From positions 1-5,856 of the forward strand of contig JAJXXG010001175.1 of NCBI GenBank assembly GCA_021781255.1: a DNA stretch of 5,856 nucleotides, in the 5' to 3' direction. This stretch comes from Acidobacteriota bacterium (GTDB lineage: Bacteria; Acidobacteriota; Terriglobia; Terriglobales; Acidobacteriaceae). Of this stretch, positions 1-5,856 are shown in pieces. Every line of letters begins with the position of its first letter. Within the stretch, counting starts at the first letter, position 1. The translations under genes were made by a program, and so were the position numbers. The notes under the pieces are model-generated. The model did not search any database, was not told the DNA's origin, and saw only the letters and a program-made list of their open reading frames with translations.

Positions 1-54
1 CCGCTCTGGGAGGCGAAATAAATCCGGCAGTCACAAAATATTTTCCCCGCTGCT

Positions 55-75
55 AACTAATCCTTTAGTTGTTCG
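55..75 (+). promoter_or_regulatory. Putative BlaI-family operator upstream of the repressor gene
   Basis: A perfect 6-bp inverted repeat, AACTAA at 55-60 and TTAGTT at 65-70 with a 4-bp spacer, is followed by GTTCG at 71-75. It lies 60 bp before the repressor start codon. BlaI/MecI-family dimers bind short dyads near their own promoters, and autoregulation is usual in the family, so this is the natural candidate operator. The half sites differ from the classic TACA/TGTA core of BlaI and MecI, so the assignment rests on position, symmetry and a close second copy at 2163-2183. ACTAAT at 56-61 loosely resembles a -10 box, but no convincing -35 partner was found, so no promoter is called. Confidence 0.55.
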
Positions 76-134
76 TCCATAGGGTGTGCGGCGAATCAGA
101 CAGCGGACACTCCGCACGAAAGAAGCGATCGAAA

Positions 135-533
135 ATGCCACCGAAGAAATCCAACACGCTGACTGAGGCTGAGCTCCGGCTGATGAAGATCCTGTGGAAG
201 CGCGGCGAATCTGCCGTGACAGACCTGGTGGCCGCCATACCGAAGGGCGAGGCACTGGCCTACAACTCGGTGCTGACCACAATTCGAATTCTGGAACAGA
301 AGGGCTATGTGCAACACCGGCAGGAAGGACGAGCCTTTGTCTACCGGCCTTGCGTAGCCGAGCAGGAAGCAAGCCAGACAGAGATTCGCCACGTGCTGAG
401 CCGCTTCTTCGGGAACTCGCGCGAGCGGCTATTGCTTTCGATGCTGGGGGATGAAGATATCTCAGCGGATGAGTTGCAGCGCCTGAAGGATGCGATTCAA
501 AACGCAGCTCCCGATAAAGAGGATGAGGGATAG
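135..533 (+). CDS. BlaI/MecI/CopY-family winged-helix transcriptional repressor
   Basis: This is a DNA-binding repressor of 132 residues, the usual length for the BlaI/MecI family (roughly 120-140). The N-terminal winged helix spans about residues 8-75. It has the family pattern LTEAELRLMKILWKRGE at 9-25, a recognition helix around YNSVLTTIRILEQKGYV (43-59), and a wing ending in GRAFVYRP (65-72). Residues 76-125 form the helical dimerisation region, with the typical FFGNS segment at 91-95. In BlaI and MecI an Asn-Phe bond near residue 101 is cut on induction. No Asn-Phe is visible at that place here, so release may work differently. The ATG at 135 is chosen because the conserved domain starts right after it and a purine-rich stretch (118-125) precedes it. 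Extending to the TTG at 69 would run into the dyad at 55-70 and add 22 residues unlike the family. The M56 peptidase gene follows 3 bp after the stop. The specific target and inducer are unknown. Confidence 0.93.
   Translation: MPPKKSNTLTEAELRLMKILWKRGESAVTDLVAAIPKGEALAYNSVLTTIRILEQKGYVQHRQEGRAFVYRPCVAEQEASQTEIRHVLSRFFGNSRERLLLSMLGDEDISADELQRLKDAIQNAAPDKEDEG
525..530 (+). promoter_or_regulatory. Ribosome binding site of the M56 peptidase gene
   Basis: GAGGGA lies 6 bp before the ATG at 537 and inside the last codons of the repressor gene. It supports the ATG at 537 as the start and suggests the two genes are translated from one message, possibly coupled. Confidence 0.6.
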
Positions 534-536
534 TGC

Positions 537-2117
537 ATGCAGTTGGCCACGGTTGCAGATGCGATGCATGGGGCAAGTCTGAGGGCAGCCAGCCTGCTTC
601 TTGAAAGCTATCTTCCGCTGAGCCGGCAGGCTGCCACCGCAGCGATCACGATGCTGTGGCAGGGAGCCATGATTGCTGCGGGATTGGCGCTGTATCTCCG
701 GCTAACGCCACGCATTGGAGCTGCGCATCGCTGGCTGGTGTGGGCAGCCGGATTTGCTACAATCGCGAGCCTGCCTCTCGTTCCGCTGCTGGCTCGGCTT
801 GGCCATGCCTCGGCGATTGCAACAGCGCAGGGTACAAGCGCTGTAGTCGACAAGCCATGGCTGCAACTGGATGCACGCTGGAGCATAGGAATTGCGGCAA
901 TCTGGCTGGTGGCTTCGCTCTATCGCGCGGTGGATTTAGGTGTACACACAGTTCGCCTGCGCACACTATGGAAGTCGGCCACGCCACTCGAGCACGAAGA
1001 TCTTGCAGCAGCTCTGCAAGGGCTGAGGCACGGAAGAATTCGCATCTGCGTTACGAAAACATTGGAACGGCCAAGCGTAATTGGCTTCTGGGCTCCGCGC
1101 ATTCTTATCCCCGAGTGGCTGCTATCGCGTTTGAGCGACGCAGAGTTATCCCAGGTTGTGCTGCATGAGGCAGAGCATTTGCGCCGGCGTGACGACTGGA
1201 CCAATCTGCTGCAGAAGATTTGCCTGATCGTATTTCCGCTCAACCCCGCCTTGCTGTGGATAGAGCGCCGACTGTGCCAGGAGCGCGAGATGGCCTGCGA
1301 CGAGGGCGTGATTCGCGTAACGCGCGCTCCACGCGCCTATGCTGCGTGCCTTGCAAGCCTGGCGGAGCGCGGACTGCAGCGCAGAGTCGAGGCGCTCTCA
1401 TTAGGCGCGTGGCAACGCCGGTCGGAACTTGTGGAGCGTGTACATAGCATTCTGCGGAGTAAGAGCGGATTCAATCCGGCAGCGGCGCGCGCAACTCTTT
1501 TCCTGGTCACCTGCGGACTTCTAATCGCTGCCACTGGCTTCGCCAGCTGTCCGCAGTTAATTGCATTTGTTTCCAGCCAGCCCGCGTCCGCGAACATCGC
1601 GCAGGGTGTAACTCACATACATGCAGCCGTCGCACAAGTACACGTCAACTCCGGGATGGTACGCAGCACTCCTGTAAAGCGGCGTGCGTTGAGCTTCCAT
1701 ACCGCGGAGACAAAGCCCTTCGCTGTTTCAAATGCATCGGCGCCGCGGTTCATTGCGGTAGATACGGCGCAGGAACAAACGCAAAACACCTTGGCTGATA
1801 ACGCGGCCAGGATGCCCCGAATCAAGTTAGCAAGCGCGGAAGCACGAAACTTTGCGCCCGCAGTAAATGAACAACAATCATGGATTCTGCTGACAACGTG
1901 GGAGCAGATAGATACAACCTCCGCAGGGTCGCAACGGTCCGCAGACTATGAGACTCCGCGAAGCACAAGCCATGCATTCAACGGCGAGACGAACACACCC
2001 AACAGCACGACAGCTCAATGGAGGGTAACACAGCTCGTGTTGCGCGTTCTGCCCTCCAGATCCTCTTCCAATCCGATCGCGTATGTTCGCAGCGACTGGT
2101 TTGCGATTCAACTTTAG
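537..2117 (+). CDS. M56-family (BlaR1/MecR1-like) membrane zinc metallopeptidase, without beta-lactam sensor domain
   Basis: This is a membrane-embedded zinc peptidase of 526 residues, expected to act as the sensor and anti-repressor partner of the BlaI-type repressor 3 bp upstream. Hydrophobic segments at about 33-55, 66-88 and 114-136 precede the catalytic cytoplasmic domain. That domain has the zinc motif HEAEH at 210-214, followed by the family-typical RRRDDW, a hydrophobic stretch at 224-242, and E251 in EREMACDE as the likely third ligand. A last membrane segment spans about 319-345. Residues 346-526 should lie outside the cytoplasm and match no domain I recognise. They are rich in Ala, Ser, Thr and Asn, with tryptophan-containing, strand-like stretches near 448-457 and 494-526. 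BlaR1 and MecR1 carry a penicillin-binding domain of about 250 residues with an STYK-type active site at this end. That domain is absent, so a beta-lactam is unlikely to be the signal. The family assignment is firm; the signal and the cleaved substrate are unknown. Confidence 0.9.
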   Translation: MQLATVADAMHGASLRAASLLLESYLPLSRQAATAAITMLWQGAMIAAGLALYLRLTPRIGAAHRWLVWAAGFATIASLPLVPLLARLGHASAIATAQGTSAVVDKPWLQLDARWSIGIAAIWLVASLYRAVDLGVHTVRLRTLWKSATPLEHEDLAAALQGLRHGRIRICVTKTLERPSVIGFWAPRILIPEWLLSRLSDAELSQVVLHEAEHLRRRDDWTNLLQKICLIVFPLNPALLWIERRLCQEREMACDEGVIRVTRAPRAYAACLASLAERGLQRRVEALSLGAWQRRSELVERVHSILRSKSGFNPAAARATLFLVTCGLLIAATGFASCPQLIAFVSSQPASANIAQGVTHIHAAVAQVHVNSGMVRSTPVKRRALSFHTAETKPFAVSNASAPRFIAVDTAQEQTQNTLADNAARMPRIKLASAEARNFAPAVNEQQSWILLTTWEQIDTTSAGSQRSADYETPRSTSHAFNGETNTPNSTTAQWRVTQLVLRVLPSRSSSNPIAYVRSDWFAIQL

Positions 2118-2142
2118 ACAACCATTCCAACAACCCCAGAGT

Positions 2143-2147
2143 GAGGT
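2143..2147 (+). promoter_or_regulatory. Ribosome binding site that sets the htrA start
   Basis: GAGGT lies 4 bp before the ATG at 2152. It favours this ATG over the in-frame ATG at 2083 (inside the preceding gene) and over the GTG at 2176, which has no such site before it. Confidence 0.6.
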
Positions 2148-2151
2148 AGCT

Positions 2152-3711
2152 ATGCCAGCATCAACTAATTCATTAGTGGTTCGAGCAAAGAAGTTAGCCA
2201 AACCTGCACGAGCTGTTGCCACTGCTGCGTTCGCAGTCATCGTTCTGTTTGCGCACAGCACGGCACACGCAGCCAGCAATCCCGCATCGCCGTTGGATGA
2301 CAACAGCGTCTCCTCACTGGTGGCATTGGACAATGCAGTGGAAGCAGTGGCGGCGCGGGTAACTCCTGCTGTCGTCAATGTCTCAGTCACCTCGCGCGTT
2401 TCCGCGCAGAATACGAATGCGGACAATGGTCAGGATCAGGGCATACCTCCGAATGCATTGCCGCCCGGCTTCGGCCAGTTCTTTTTTGGTCCGCAGGGAC
2501 CTGACACGACACAGGGCCCACAGTTGGAGCACGGCATCGGAAGCGGCATCATCATCTCGCCCGATGGCTACATTGTGACGAACAACCACGTTGTCGATGG
2601 CGCGATGCAGATTCGCGTAACCCTGCATGATCGTCGCGTCTTTCCTGCAAAACTCGTGGGCGTGGACAAGCTCAACGACCTGGCTGTGATCAAGATTCCA
2701 GCCACGAACCTGACGAGCATCGCATGGGGCGATTCCACACGACTGCAGCCGGGCCAGACGGTTCTCGCCTTCGGAAGTCCTTTTGGATACTTCCGGTTTT
2801 CTGTCACTCGAGGTATCGTGAGCGCAGTTGACCGCCCGAATCCATACAGTAACGATCCGCGCAAGCCCGGCGCATTCATTCAAACGGATGCTGCGATCAA
2901 TCCCGGCAACTCCGGTGGCCCCCTGGTGGATGCCCACGGAGAATTGGTGGGAATCAACACCTTCATCATCTCGAACAATGGGTCATTTGCGGGAGCCGGA
3001 TTTGCAATTCCTTCCCAGATCGTAAAAGCGTCTGCGGAATCCATCATCAAGACCGGCGGTGTGCGCCATGGGTACCTTGGCATCACGATGAATGATGTAA
3101 CGCCCGATAACGCAAGCTTCTTTGATCTACCGGACGCGAGCGGCGCCATCATCAGCCAGGTAACACCCGGCTCGCCTGCGAGCCACGCCGGACTCAAGGC
3201 TGGCGACGTGTTGCGCGACCTGAACGGGAAGAAGATTGTAAATGGAAGCGCGCTGCAGGTTGCAGTGACTGAGATTGCACCGGGAAATACCATCCATCTG
3301 AGTATCCTTCGCAATGGCAAGCCGGAAGCCATCCAGGTAACCGTTGGAGAATTCAACGGTGCGAATGAAGTGGCGGGAAATGACGGATCAGGAAAGCAGC
3401 AGCGTGGAAGGCTTGGCCTTGCCGTAGACGACTTGACGCCGCAGCTCCGCGAGCAGCTGAACATCCCTTCGCAGTTGAACGGTGCGGCCATTGCGAATGT
3501 GCGCCCCGCAAGCCCGGCAGACGATGCCGGTCTCTCTCCAGGCGATGTCATTCTCGAAGTGAACCGTCAGCCAGTGCAAACTGCCGATGCCTTTGCTAAC
3601 AAGATTCACTCGCTTCCTGCAGACAAAGACATATTGCTTCTTGTGTGGTCCAAAGGCGGAACCACATATCGGGTAGTGCATCCTGAGGCCGATCCGCAGA
3701 ACGGGATGTAA
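2152..3711 (+). CDS. Do/HtrA-family (DegP/DegQ-like) periplasmic serine protease with two PDZ domains
   Basis: This is an ATP-independent envelope protease and chaperone of 519 residues that degrades or holds misfolded exported proteins. A signal peptide covers about residues 1-40: a basic stretch RAKKLAKPAR, then a hydrophobic core, then a cleavage site near STAHA/AS. The trypsin-like domain carries the catalytic triad: H146 in TNNHVVDG, D176 in NDLAVIK and S254 in the GNSGGP motif. Before it lies a Gln/Asn- and Phe-rich loop (about 85-125) like the LA loop of DegP. PDZ1 spans about 306-400, beginning HGYLGI, and PDZ2 about 419-512, beginning GRLGLAV. Length and domain order match DegP/DegQ; sequence alone does not decide between those names. 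The gene follows the M56 peptidase by 34 bp. An operator-like dyad lies within codons 4-11 (2163-2183), suggesting control by the upstream repressor separately from, or in addition to, read-through. A strong stem-loop follows the stop codon. Confidence 0.95.
   Translation: MPASTNSLVVRAKKLAKPARAVATAAFAVIVLFAHSTAHAASNPASPLDDNSVSSLVALDNAVEAVAARVTPAVVNVSVTSRVSAQNTNADNGQDQGIPPNALPPGFGQFFFGPQGPDTTQGPQLEHGIGSGIIISPDGYIVTNNHVVDGAMQIRVTLHDRRVFPAKLVGVDKLNDLAVIKIPATNLTSIAWGDSTRLQPGQTVLAFGSPFGYFRFSVTRGIVSAVDRPNPYSNDPRKPGAFIQTDAAINPGNSGGPLVDAHGELVGINTFIISNNGSFAGAGFAIPSQIVKASAESIIKTGGVRHGYLGITMNDVTPDNASFFDLPDASGAIISQVTPGSPASHAGLKAGDVLRDLNGKKIVNGSALQVAVTEIAPGNTIHLSILRNGKPEAIQVTVGEFNGANEVAGNDGSGKQQRGRLGLAVDDLTPQLREQLNIPSQLNGAAIANVRPASPADDAGLSPGDVILEVNRQPVQTADAFANKIHSLPADKDILLLVWSKGGTTYRVVHPEADPQNGM
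2163..2183 (+). promoter_or_regulatory. Second copy of the putative BlaI-family operator, inside the 5' end of htrA
   Basis: AACTAA at 2163-2168, a 4-bp spacer, TTAGTG at 2173-2178 and GTTCG at 2179-2183 repeat the element at 55-75. The two 21-bp elements agree at 18 positions; the differences are at the 8th, 10th and 16th base. The core ACTAATTCATTAGT (2164-2177) is itself a dyad with perfect 6-bp arms and a 2-bp spacer. It starts 9 bp after the htrA start codon, so a bound repressor would act as a downstream operator or roadblock. No clear promoter was found just upstream. Confidence 0.5.
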
Positions 3712-3735
3712 CAGAAGATTCCTGAGCTCCCATTG

Positions 3736-3783
3736 AACAAAAGAGCCGCTACAGCGCCAGCGCGTCGTAGTGGCCCTTTTGTT
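3736..3783 (+). terminator. Rho-independent-type terminator after htrA, possibly bidirectional
   Basis: The arms at 3736-3752 and 3767-3783 pair over 17 positions with one A-C mismatch and one G-U pair, around a 14-nt loop that could form its own small GCG/CGC hairpin. The outer end of the stem is A-rich on the left and T-rich on the right (CTTTTGTT), so the usual GC stem plus U tract appears in both directions. It begins 24 bp after the htrA stop codon and should end the repressor-peptidase-protease transcript. Confidence 0.8.
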
Positions 3784-3886
3784 TCGGGCTTGCCTTGCAC
3801 AGACTGACATGGCGAAGAGGATGATCTTCGGCACACATTCGCAGTCCTCCATACCCTTTCAACTCTCGGAATCCAGACCGAGGTTT

Positions 3887-3892
3887 TATGAT
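3887..3892 (+). promoter_or_regulatory. Possible -10 box for the beta-propeller gene
   Basis: TATGAT resembles the TATAAT consensus and lies 18 bp before the ATG at 3911, which would give a leader of only about 12 bases. No good -35 element sits at the right distance, so this is weak. Since a terminator closes the preceding operon, some promoter is expected in 3784-3900. Confidence 0.3.
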
Positions 3893-3902
3893 AGGCGCTG
3901 CG

Positions 3903-3907
3903 AGGTG
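3903..3907 (+). promoter_or_regulatory. Ribosome binding site that sets the beta-propeller gene start
   Basis: GAGGT lies 3 bp before the ATG at 3911. Together with the signal peptide that begins there, it favours this start over the upstream in-frame GTG at 3770, which lies within the terminator stem. Confidence 0.55.
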
Positions 3908-3910
3908 AAT

Positions 3911-4897
3911 ATGCTCGGTCGCTGCATCTGTCTTCTGCTTCTCAATTTCGCTGTCTTCCTTTCCTGTCAGGCACAGAGCGCACAACCTCTTGCCCTGGAA
4001 AAGACATTGCCGCTCCCGGGCATCCAAGGAAGGATCGATCACCTATCATTCGATTCAAAGGGCGATCGTCTCTTCGTGTCTGCGCTTGGAAATGGAACAG
4101 TCGAAGTGATTGATCTTCGCACCATGGCACGCAGTCATGAGATTACTGGATTGAAAGAACCGCAGGGAGTGCTCTTCAGCGTCCAGGACGACCGCCTGTT
4201 TGTAGCATGCGGCGGTGACGGCACACTGCGCAGCTACAGCGGATCAACCTATGCACCGCTCAGGACGGTGTCACTTGGAGACGATGCGGACAACGTACGC
4301 TTCGATGCTGCAAGCCATGAGATTCTTGTGGGATACGGAAGCGGTGGCATAGCAGCCTTCAATAAGGACCTGAAGCAGATCTCGGATGTGAAACTCCCCG
4401 CCCATCCCGAGTCGTTCCAGATTGGACAGAGCGGCTCGCTCCTCTACATCAACATTCCCGATGGCAAGATGATTGCGGTAGTCGATCGCGCTCGCAATGC
4501 CGTGACACATCAATGGCCGCAATTCACCGCACACGCAAATTTTCCGATGGCGCTCGATGAAGCCAGCCATCGCGTGTTCATTGGCTTTCGCAGGCCACCG
4601 CTGCTAGAGGTCCTGAACGCCGATAGTGGCGAACCTGTTGCTCAACTGCCAATCGCCGCGGATGCGGATGACATGTTTTATGACCACAATCGACGCCGTA
4701 TTTACGTGATTGGCGGTGAAGGCGTCTTAGACGTAATCGAGCAGAAGGATGCAGACCACTATGTGCTGACGCAGCAATTGCAGAGTTCGCCCGGTGCGCG
4801 TACGGGATTGTTTGTCAGCGACCTGAACAGGTTATATGTAGCCGCACCTCAGCATGGGCCAAAGCCCGCCGAGATACTCATCTATCGCGTCCAGTAG
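3911..4897 (+). CDS. Exported YVTN/YncE-like beta-propeller protein, function unknown
   Basis: This 328-residue protein begins with a signal peptide of about 20-25 residues: MLGR, then a Leu/Phe-rich core, then SCQAQSAQP. The Cys after FLS is not in a proper lipobox, so cleavage by signal peptidase I is a little more likely than a lipid anchor. The rest is a chain of short repeats of the type RLFVSALGNGTVEVIDL, RLFVACGGDGTL, LLYINIPDGKMIAVVD, RVFIGFRRPPLLEVL, RIYVIGGEGVLDVIE and RLYVAAPQ. These are the strand-turn-strand pattern of a six- to seven-bladed propeller related to YVTN and YncE proteins. Characteristic segments include GRIDHLSFD, EPQGV, LGDDADNVRFD, HPESFQ, ANFPMALDE and GARTGLF. 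I see no catalytic motif; binding of a ligand or partner outside the cytoplasm is only a guess. The gene stands alone after a terminator, so its nearness to htrA need not mean a shared role. Confidence 0.85.
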   Translation: MLGRCICLLLLNFAVFLSCQAQSAQPLALEKTLPLPGIQGRIDHLSFDSKGDRLFVSALGNGTVEVIDLRTMARSHEITGLKEPQGVLFSVQDDRLFVACGGDGTLRSYSGSTYAPLRTVSLGDDADNVRFDAASHEILVGYGSGGIAAFNKDLKQISDVKLPAHPESFQIGQSGSLLYINIPDGKMIAVVDRARNAVTHQWPQFTAHANFPMALDEASHRVFIGFRRPPLLEVLNADSGEPVAQLPIAADADDMFYDHNRRRIYVIGGEGVLDVIEQKDADHYVLTQQLQSSPGARTGLFVSDLNRLYVAAPQHGPKPAEILIYRVQ

Positions 4898-4900
4898 CCA

Positions 4901-4971
4901 TGCTCTATTCTCCTATGCCCCTTTCTTTACGCAAAGTGGAAATAGGGGACGTAGCAGTTCTAGCCAGAGCA
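4901..4971. terminator. Structured spacer between convergent genes, possible shared transcription end
   Basis: An outer pair TGCTCT (4901-4906) and AGAGCA (4966-4971) encloses a hairpin. In it, CTATG at 4913-4917 pairs with CGTAG at 4950-4954, CCCC at 4918-4921 with GGGG at 4945-4948, TTTC at 4922-4925 with GAAA at 4939-4942, and TTT with AAA, with small bulges and an ACGC loop. No T tract follows on either strand, so it is not a standard intrinsic terminator. Its place between two gene ends suggests a role in ending or protecting both transcripts. Confidence 0.4.
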
Positions 4972-4975
4972 CCTC

Positions 4976-5856
4976 TCAGGTGCGAACCTTCCACTTGGTA
5001 GATAACGCCGCCAGCTTCTCATTCAATGAAGCCGGAGGCTGAGTTGCCGGCCGCGGTGCAGGCTTTGAGGATGGAGCCAGAAGCGCCTTGATGGAAAGCG
5101 CTATGCGCTTGGTCTTCGCATCCACGCTTAGCACCTTGACTTTGATGATCTGCCCCGTTTTCACGGCCTCCGATGGATCCTTGATAAAGCGATTGGATAG
5201 TTCGCTGATATGTACGAGTCCATCCTGGTGAACACCGATATCCACAAATGCGCCGAACTTCGTCACGTTGGTCACTACGCCTTCAAGCACCATACCCGCT
5301 TGCACGTCGGTGATGTCACGGACTTCTTCATGGAAGCTTGGCGCGACAAATTTATCGCGCGGATCGCGGCCTGGCTTGCGCAGCTCGTTGAGGATATCCT
5401 CCAGCGTATAGGCTCCGTCTGAAAGCTTCGAGCGATCCACCTTCTCAAGCAACTCCGGCTTCTGAATGATCTCTGTAATCGAGGCATTGAGCGATTCTGC
5501 GATTCCTTCCACGATGGGATAGGACTCCGGATGAACAGCGGTAATGTCGAGCGGATTGCTGCCATGGCGGATACGCAAAAATCCCGCAGCCTGCTCAAAC
5601 GTCTTGGGACCGATACCGGGCACTTCGAGAACCTGCATGCGTGATCGAAAACTTCCCTTCTCGTTCCGATAGCTGACAATATTCAGCGCAGTCCGCTCGG
5701 AGATGCCGGCAACATGGCGAAGCAGCGTCCATGAGGATGTATTCAGATCGACGCCGACGCGATTCACGCAGCTCTGAATAACACTCTCAAGCGACTCCGC
5801 CAACTGGCGCTGATCGACATCGTGCTGATATTGCCCAACTCCAATAGACTTGGGAT
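4976..5856 (-). CDS. tex: Tex-family RNA-binding transcription accessory protein, C-terminal part (5' end outside the window)
   Basis: The reading frame is open from 5854 leftward to the TGA at 4976-4978, giving 292 residues without a true start. Tex proteins are usually about 700-800 residues, so this is roughly the last 40 percent, cut by the window edge and not by a mutation. The fragment opens with PKSIGVGQYQHDVDQ, a conserved Tex segment. A tandem helix-hairpin-helix region follows at about fragment residues 35-96 (CVNRVGVDLNTSS, then VPGIGPKTFEQAAGFLRI), then AVHPESYP, and then an S1 RNA-binding domain at about 184-257 (GMVLEGVVTNVTKFGAFVDIG, DGLVHISEL). The tail after 258 is rich in Pro, Ala and Lys. 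Tex is a cytoplasmic nucleic-acid-binding protein with effects on transcription in several bacteria; its exact job is not settled. A TTG at 5803 could be taken as a start, but the family sequence continues upstream. It converges with the beta-propeller gene. Confidence 0.95.
   Translation of the reverse strand, partial: PKSIGVGQYQHDVDQRQLAESLESVIQSCVNRVGVDLNTSSWTLLRHVAGISERTALNIVSYRNEKGSFRSRMQVLEVPGIGPKTFEQAAGFLRIRHGSNPLDITAVHPESYPIVEGIAESLNASITEIIQKPELLEKVDRSKLSDGAYTLEDILNELRKPGRDPRDKFVAPSFHEEVRDITDVQAGMVLEGVVTNVTKFGAFVDIGVHQDGLVHISELSNRFIKDPSEAVKTGQIIKVKVLSVDAKTKRIALSIKALLAPSSKPAPRPATQPPASLNEKLAALSTKWKVRT

Noticed and set aside
69..134. Longer repressor starting at TTG 69
   Set aside because: The extra 22 residues do not fit the family, and the start would overlap the operator-like dyad.
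31..576. Long minus-strand open frame opposite the repressor gene
   Set aside because: It is the antisense of a clear BlaI-family gene, is rich in Arg, Ser and Pro as expected for a shadow frame, and resembles no family.
1572..2117. Beta-lactam sensor domain as in BlaR1 or MecR1
   Set aside because: The region is only about 180 residues long and no STYK-type or KTG-type motifs are visible.
2083..2151. Longer HtrA starting at ATG 2083
   Set aside because: It would overlap the M56 gene and place 23 polar residues before a normal signal peptide; the GAGGT site supports 2152.
1878..2426. Minus-strand open frame across the M56 gene end and htrA start
   Set aside because: It is opposite two well-supported genes. 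Its Ala/Thr/Cys-rich product shows no domain, and no ribosome binding site was evident.
2880..3551. Minus-strand open frame of 223 residues opposite htrA
   Set aside because: It lies wholly antisense to the catalytic Ser region and the PDZ domains; a GC-driven shadow frame.
3770..3910. Longer beta-propeller protein starting at GTG 3770
   Set aside because: That start lies in the terminator stem and would bury the signal peptide 47 residues inside the protein.
1..5856. tRNA or rRNA genes, CRISPR array, insertion sequence or prophage
   Set aside because: No regular direct repeats, transposase-like frames, terminal inverted repeats or tRNA-like cloverleaf segments were seen.

Overview
This window looks like chromosomal DNA from a moderately GC-rich soil-type bacterium, most likely an acidobacterium of the Terriglobia type. 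That is an inference from gene content: a BlaI-family repressor paired with an M56 membrane peptidase that lacks a penicillin-sensing domain, and a secreted YVTN beta-propeller protein of a kind common there. No rRNA or other strong taxonomic marker is present, so the assignment is tentative.

Layout. Positions 1-134 are a non-coding leader with a clear inverted repeat at 55-70. Next come, on the + strand, a BlaI/MecI-family winged-helix repressor (135-533), an M56 (BlaR1-like) membrane zinc peptidase (537-2117) and a Do/HtrA-family periplasmic serine protease with two PDZ domains (2152-3711). The first two are 3 bp apart and the third follows after 34 bp, so all three could be one transcription unit. 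A strong stem-loop at 3736-3783 closes it. A separate + strand gene (3911-4897) encodes an exported seven-bladed-type beta-propeller protein of unknown function. On the - strand, converging with it across a 78-bp structured spacer, is the C-terminal 292 residues of the Tex RNA-binding protein (4976-5854), whose N-terminal part lies beyond the right edge.

How the genes may work together. In known BlaI/BlaR1 and MecI/MecR1 systems the membrane peptidase senses a signal and inactivates the repressor. Here the peptidase has the zinc site (HEAEH and the downstream glutamate) but no beta-lactam-binding sensor domain, so the signal is probably not a beta-lactam.

The most interesting observation is that the operator-like sequence in front of the repressor (55-75) recurs at 18 of 21 positions at 2163-2183, just after the htrA start codon. 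This suggests that the repressor controls both its own operon and, separately, the downstream HtrA protease: a possible envelope-stress regulon built from antibiotic-resistance-type regulators. The link is inferred from sequence alone.
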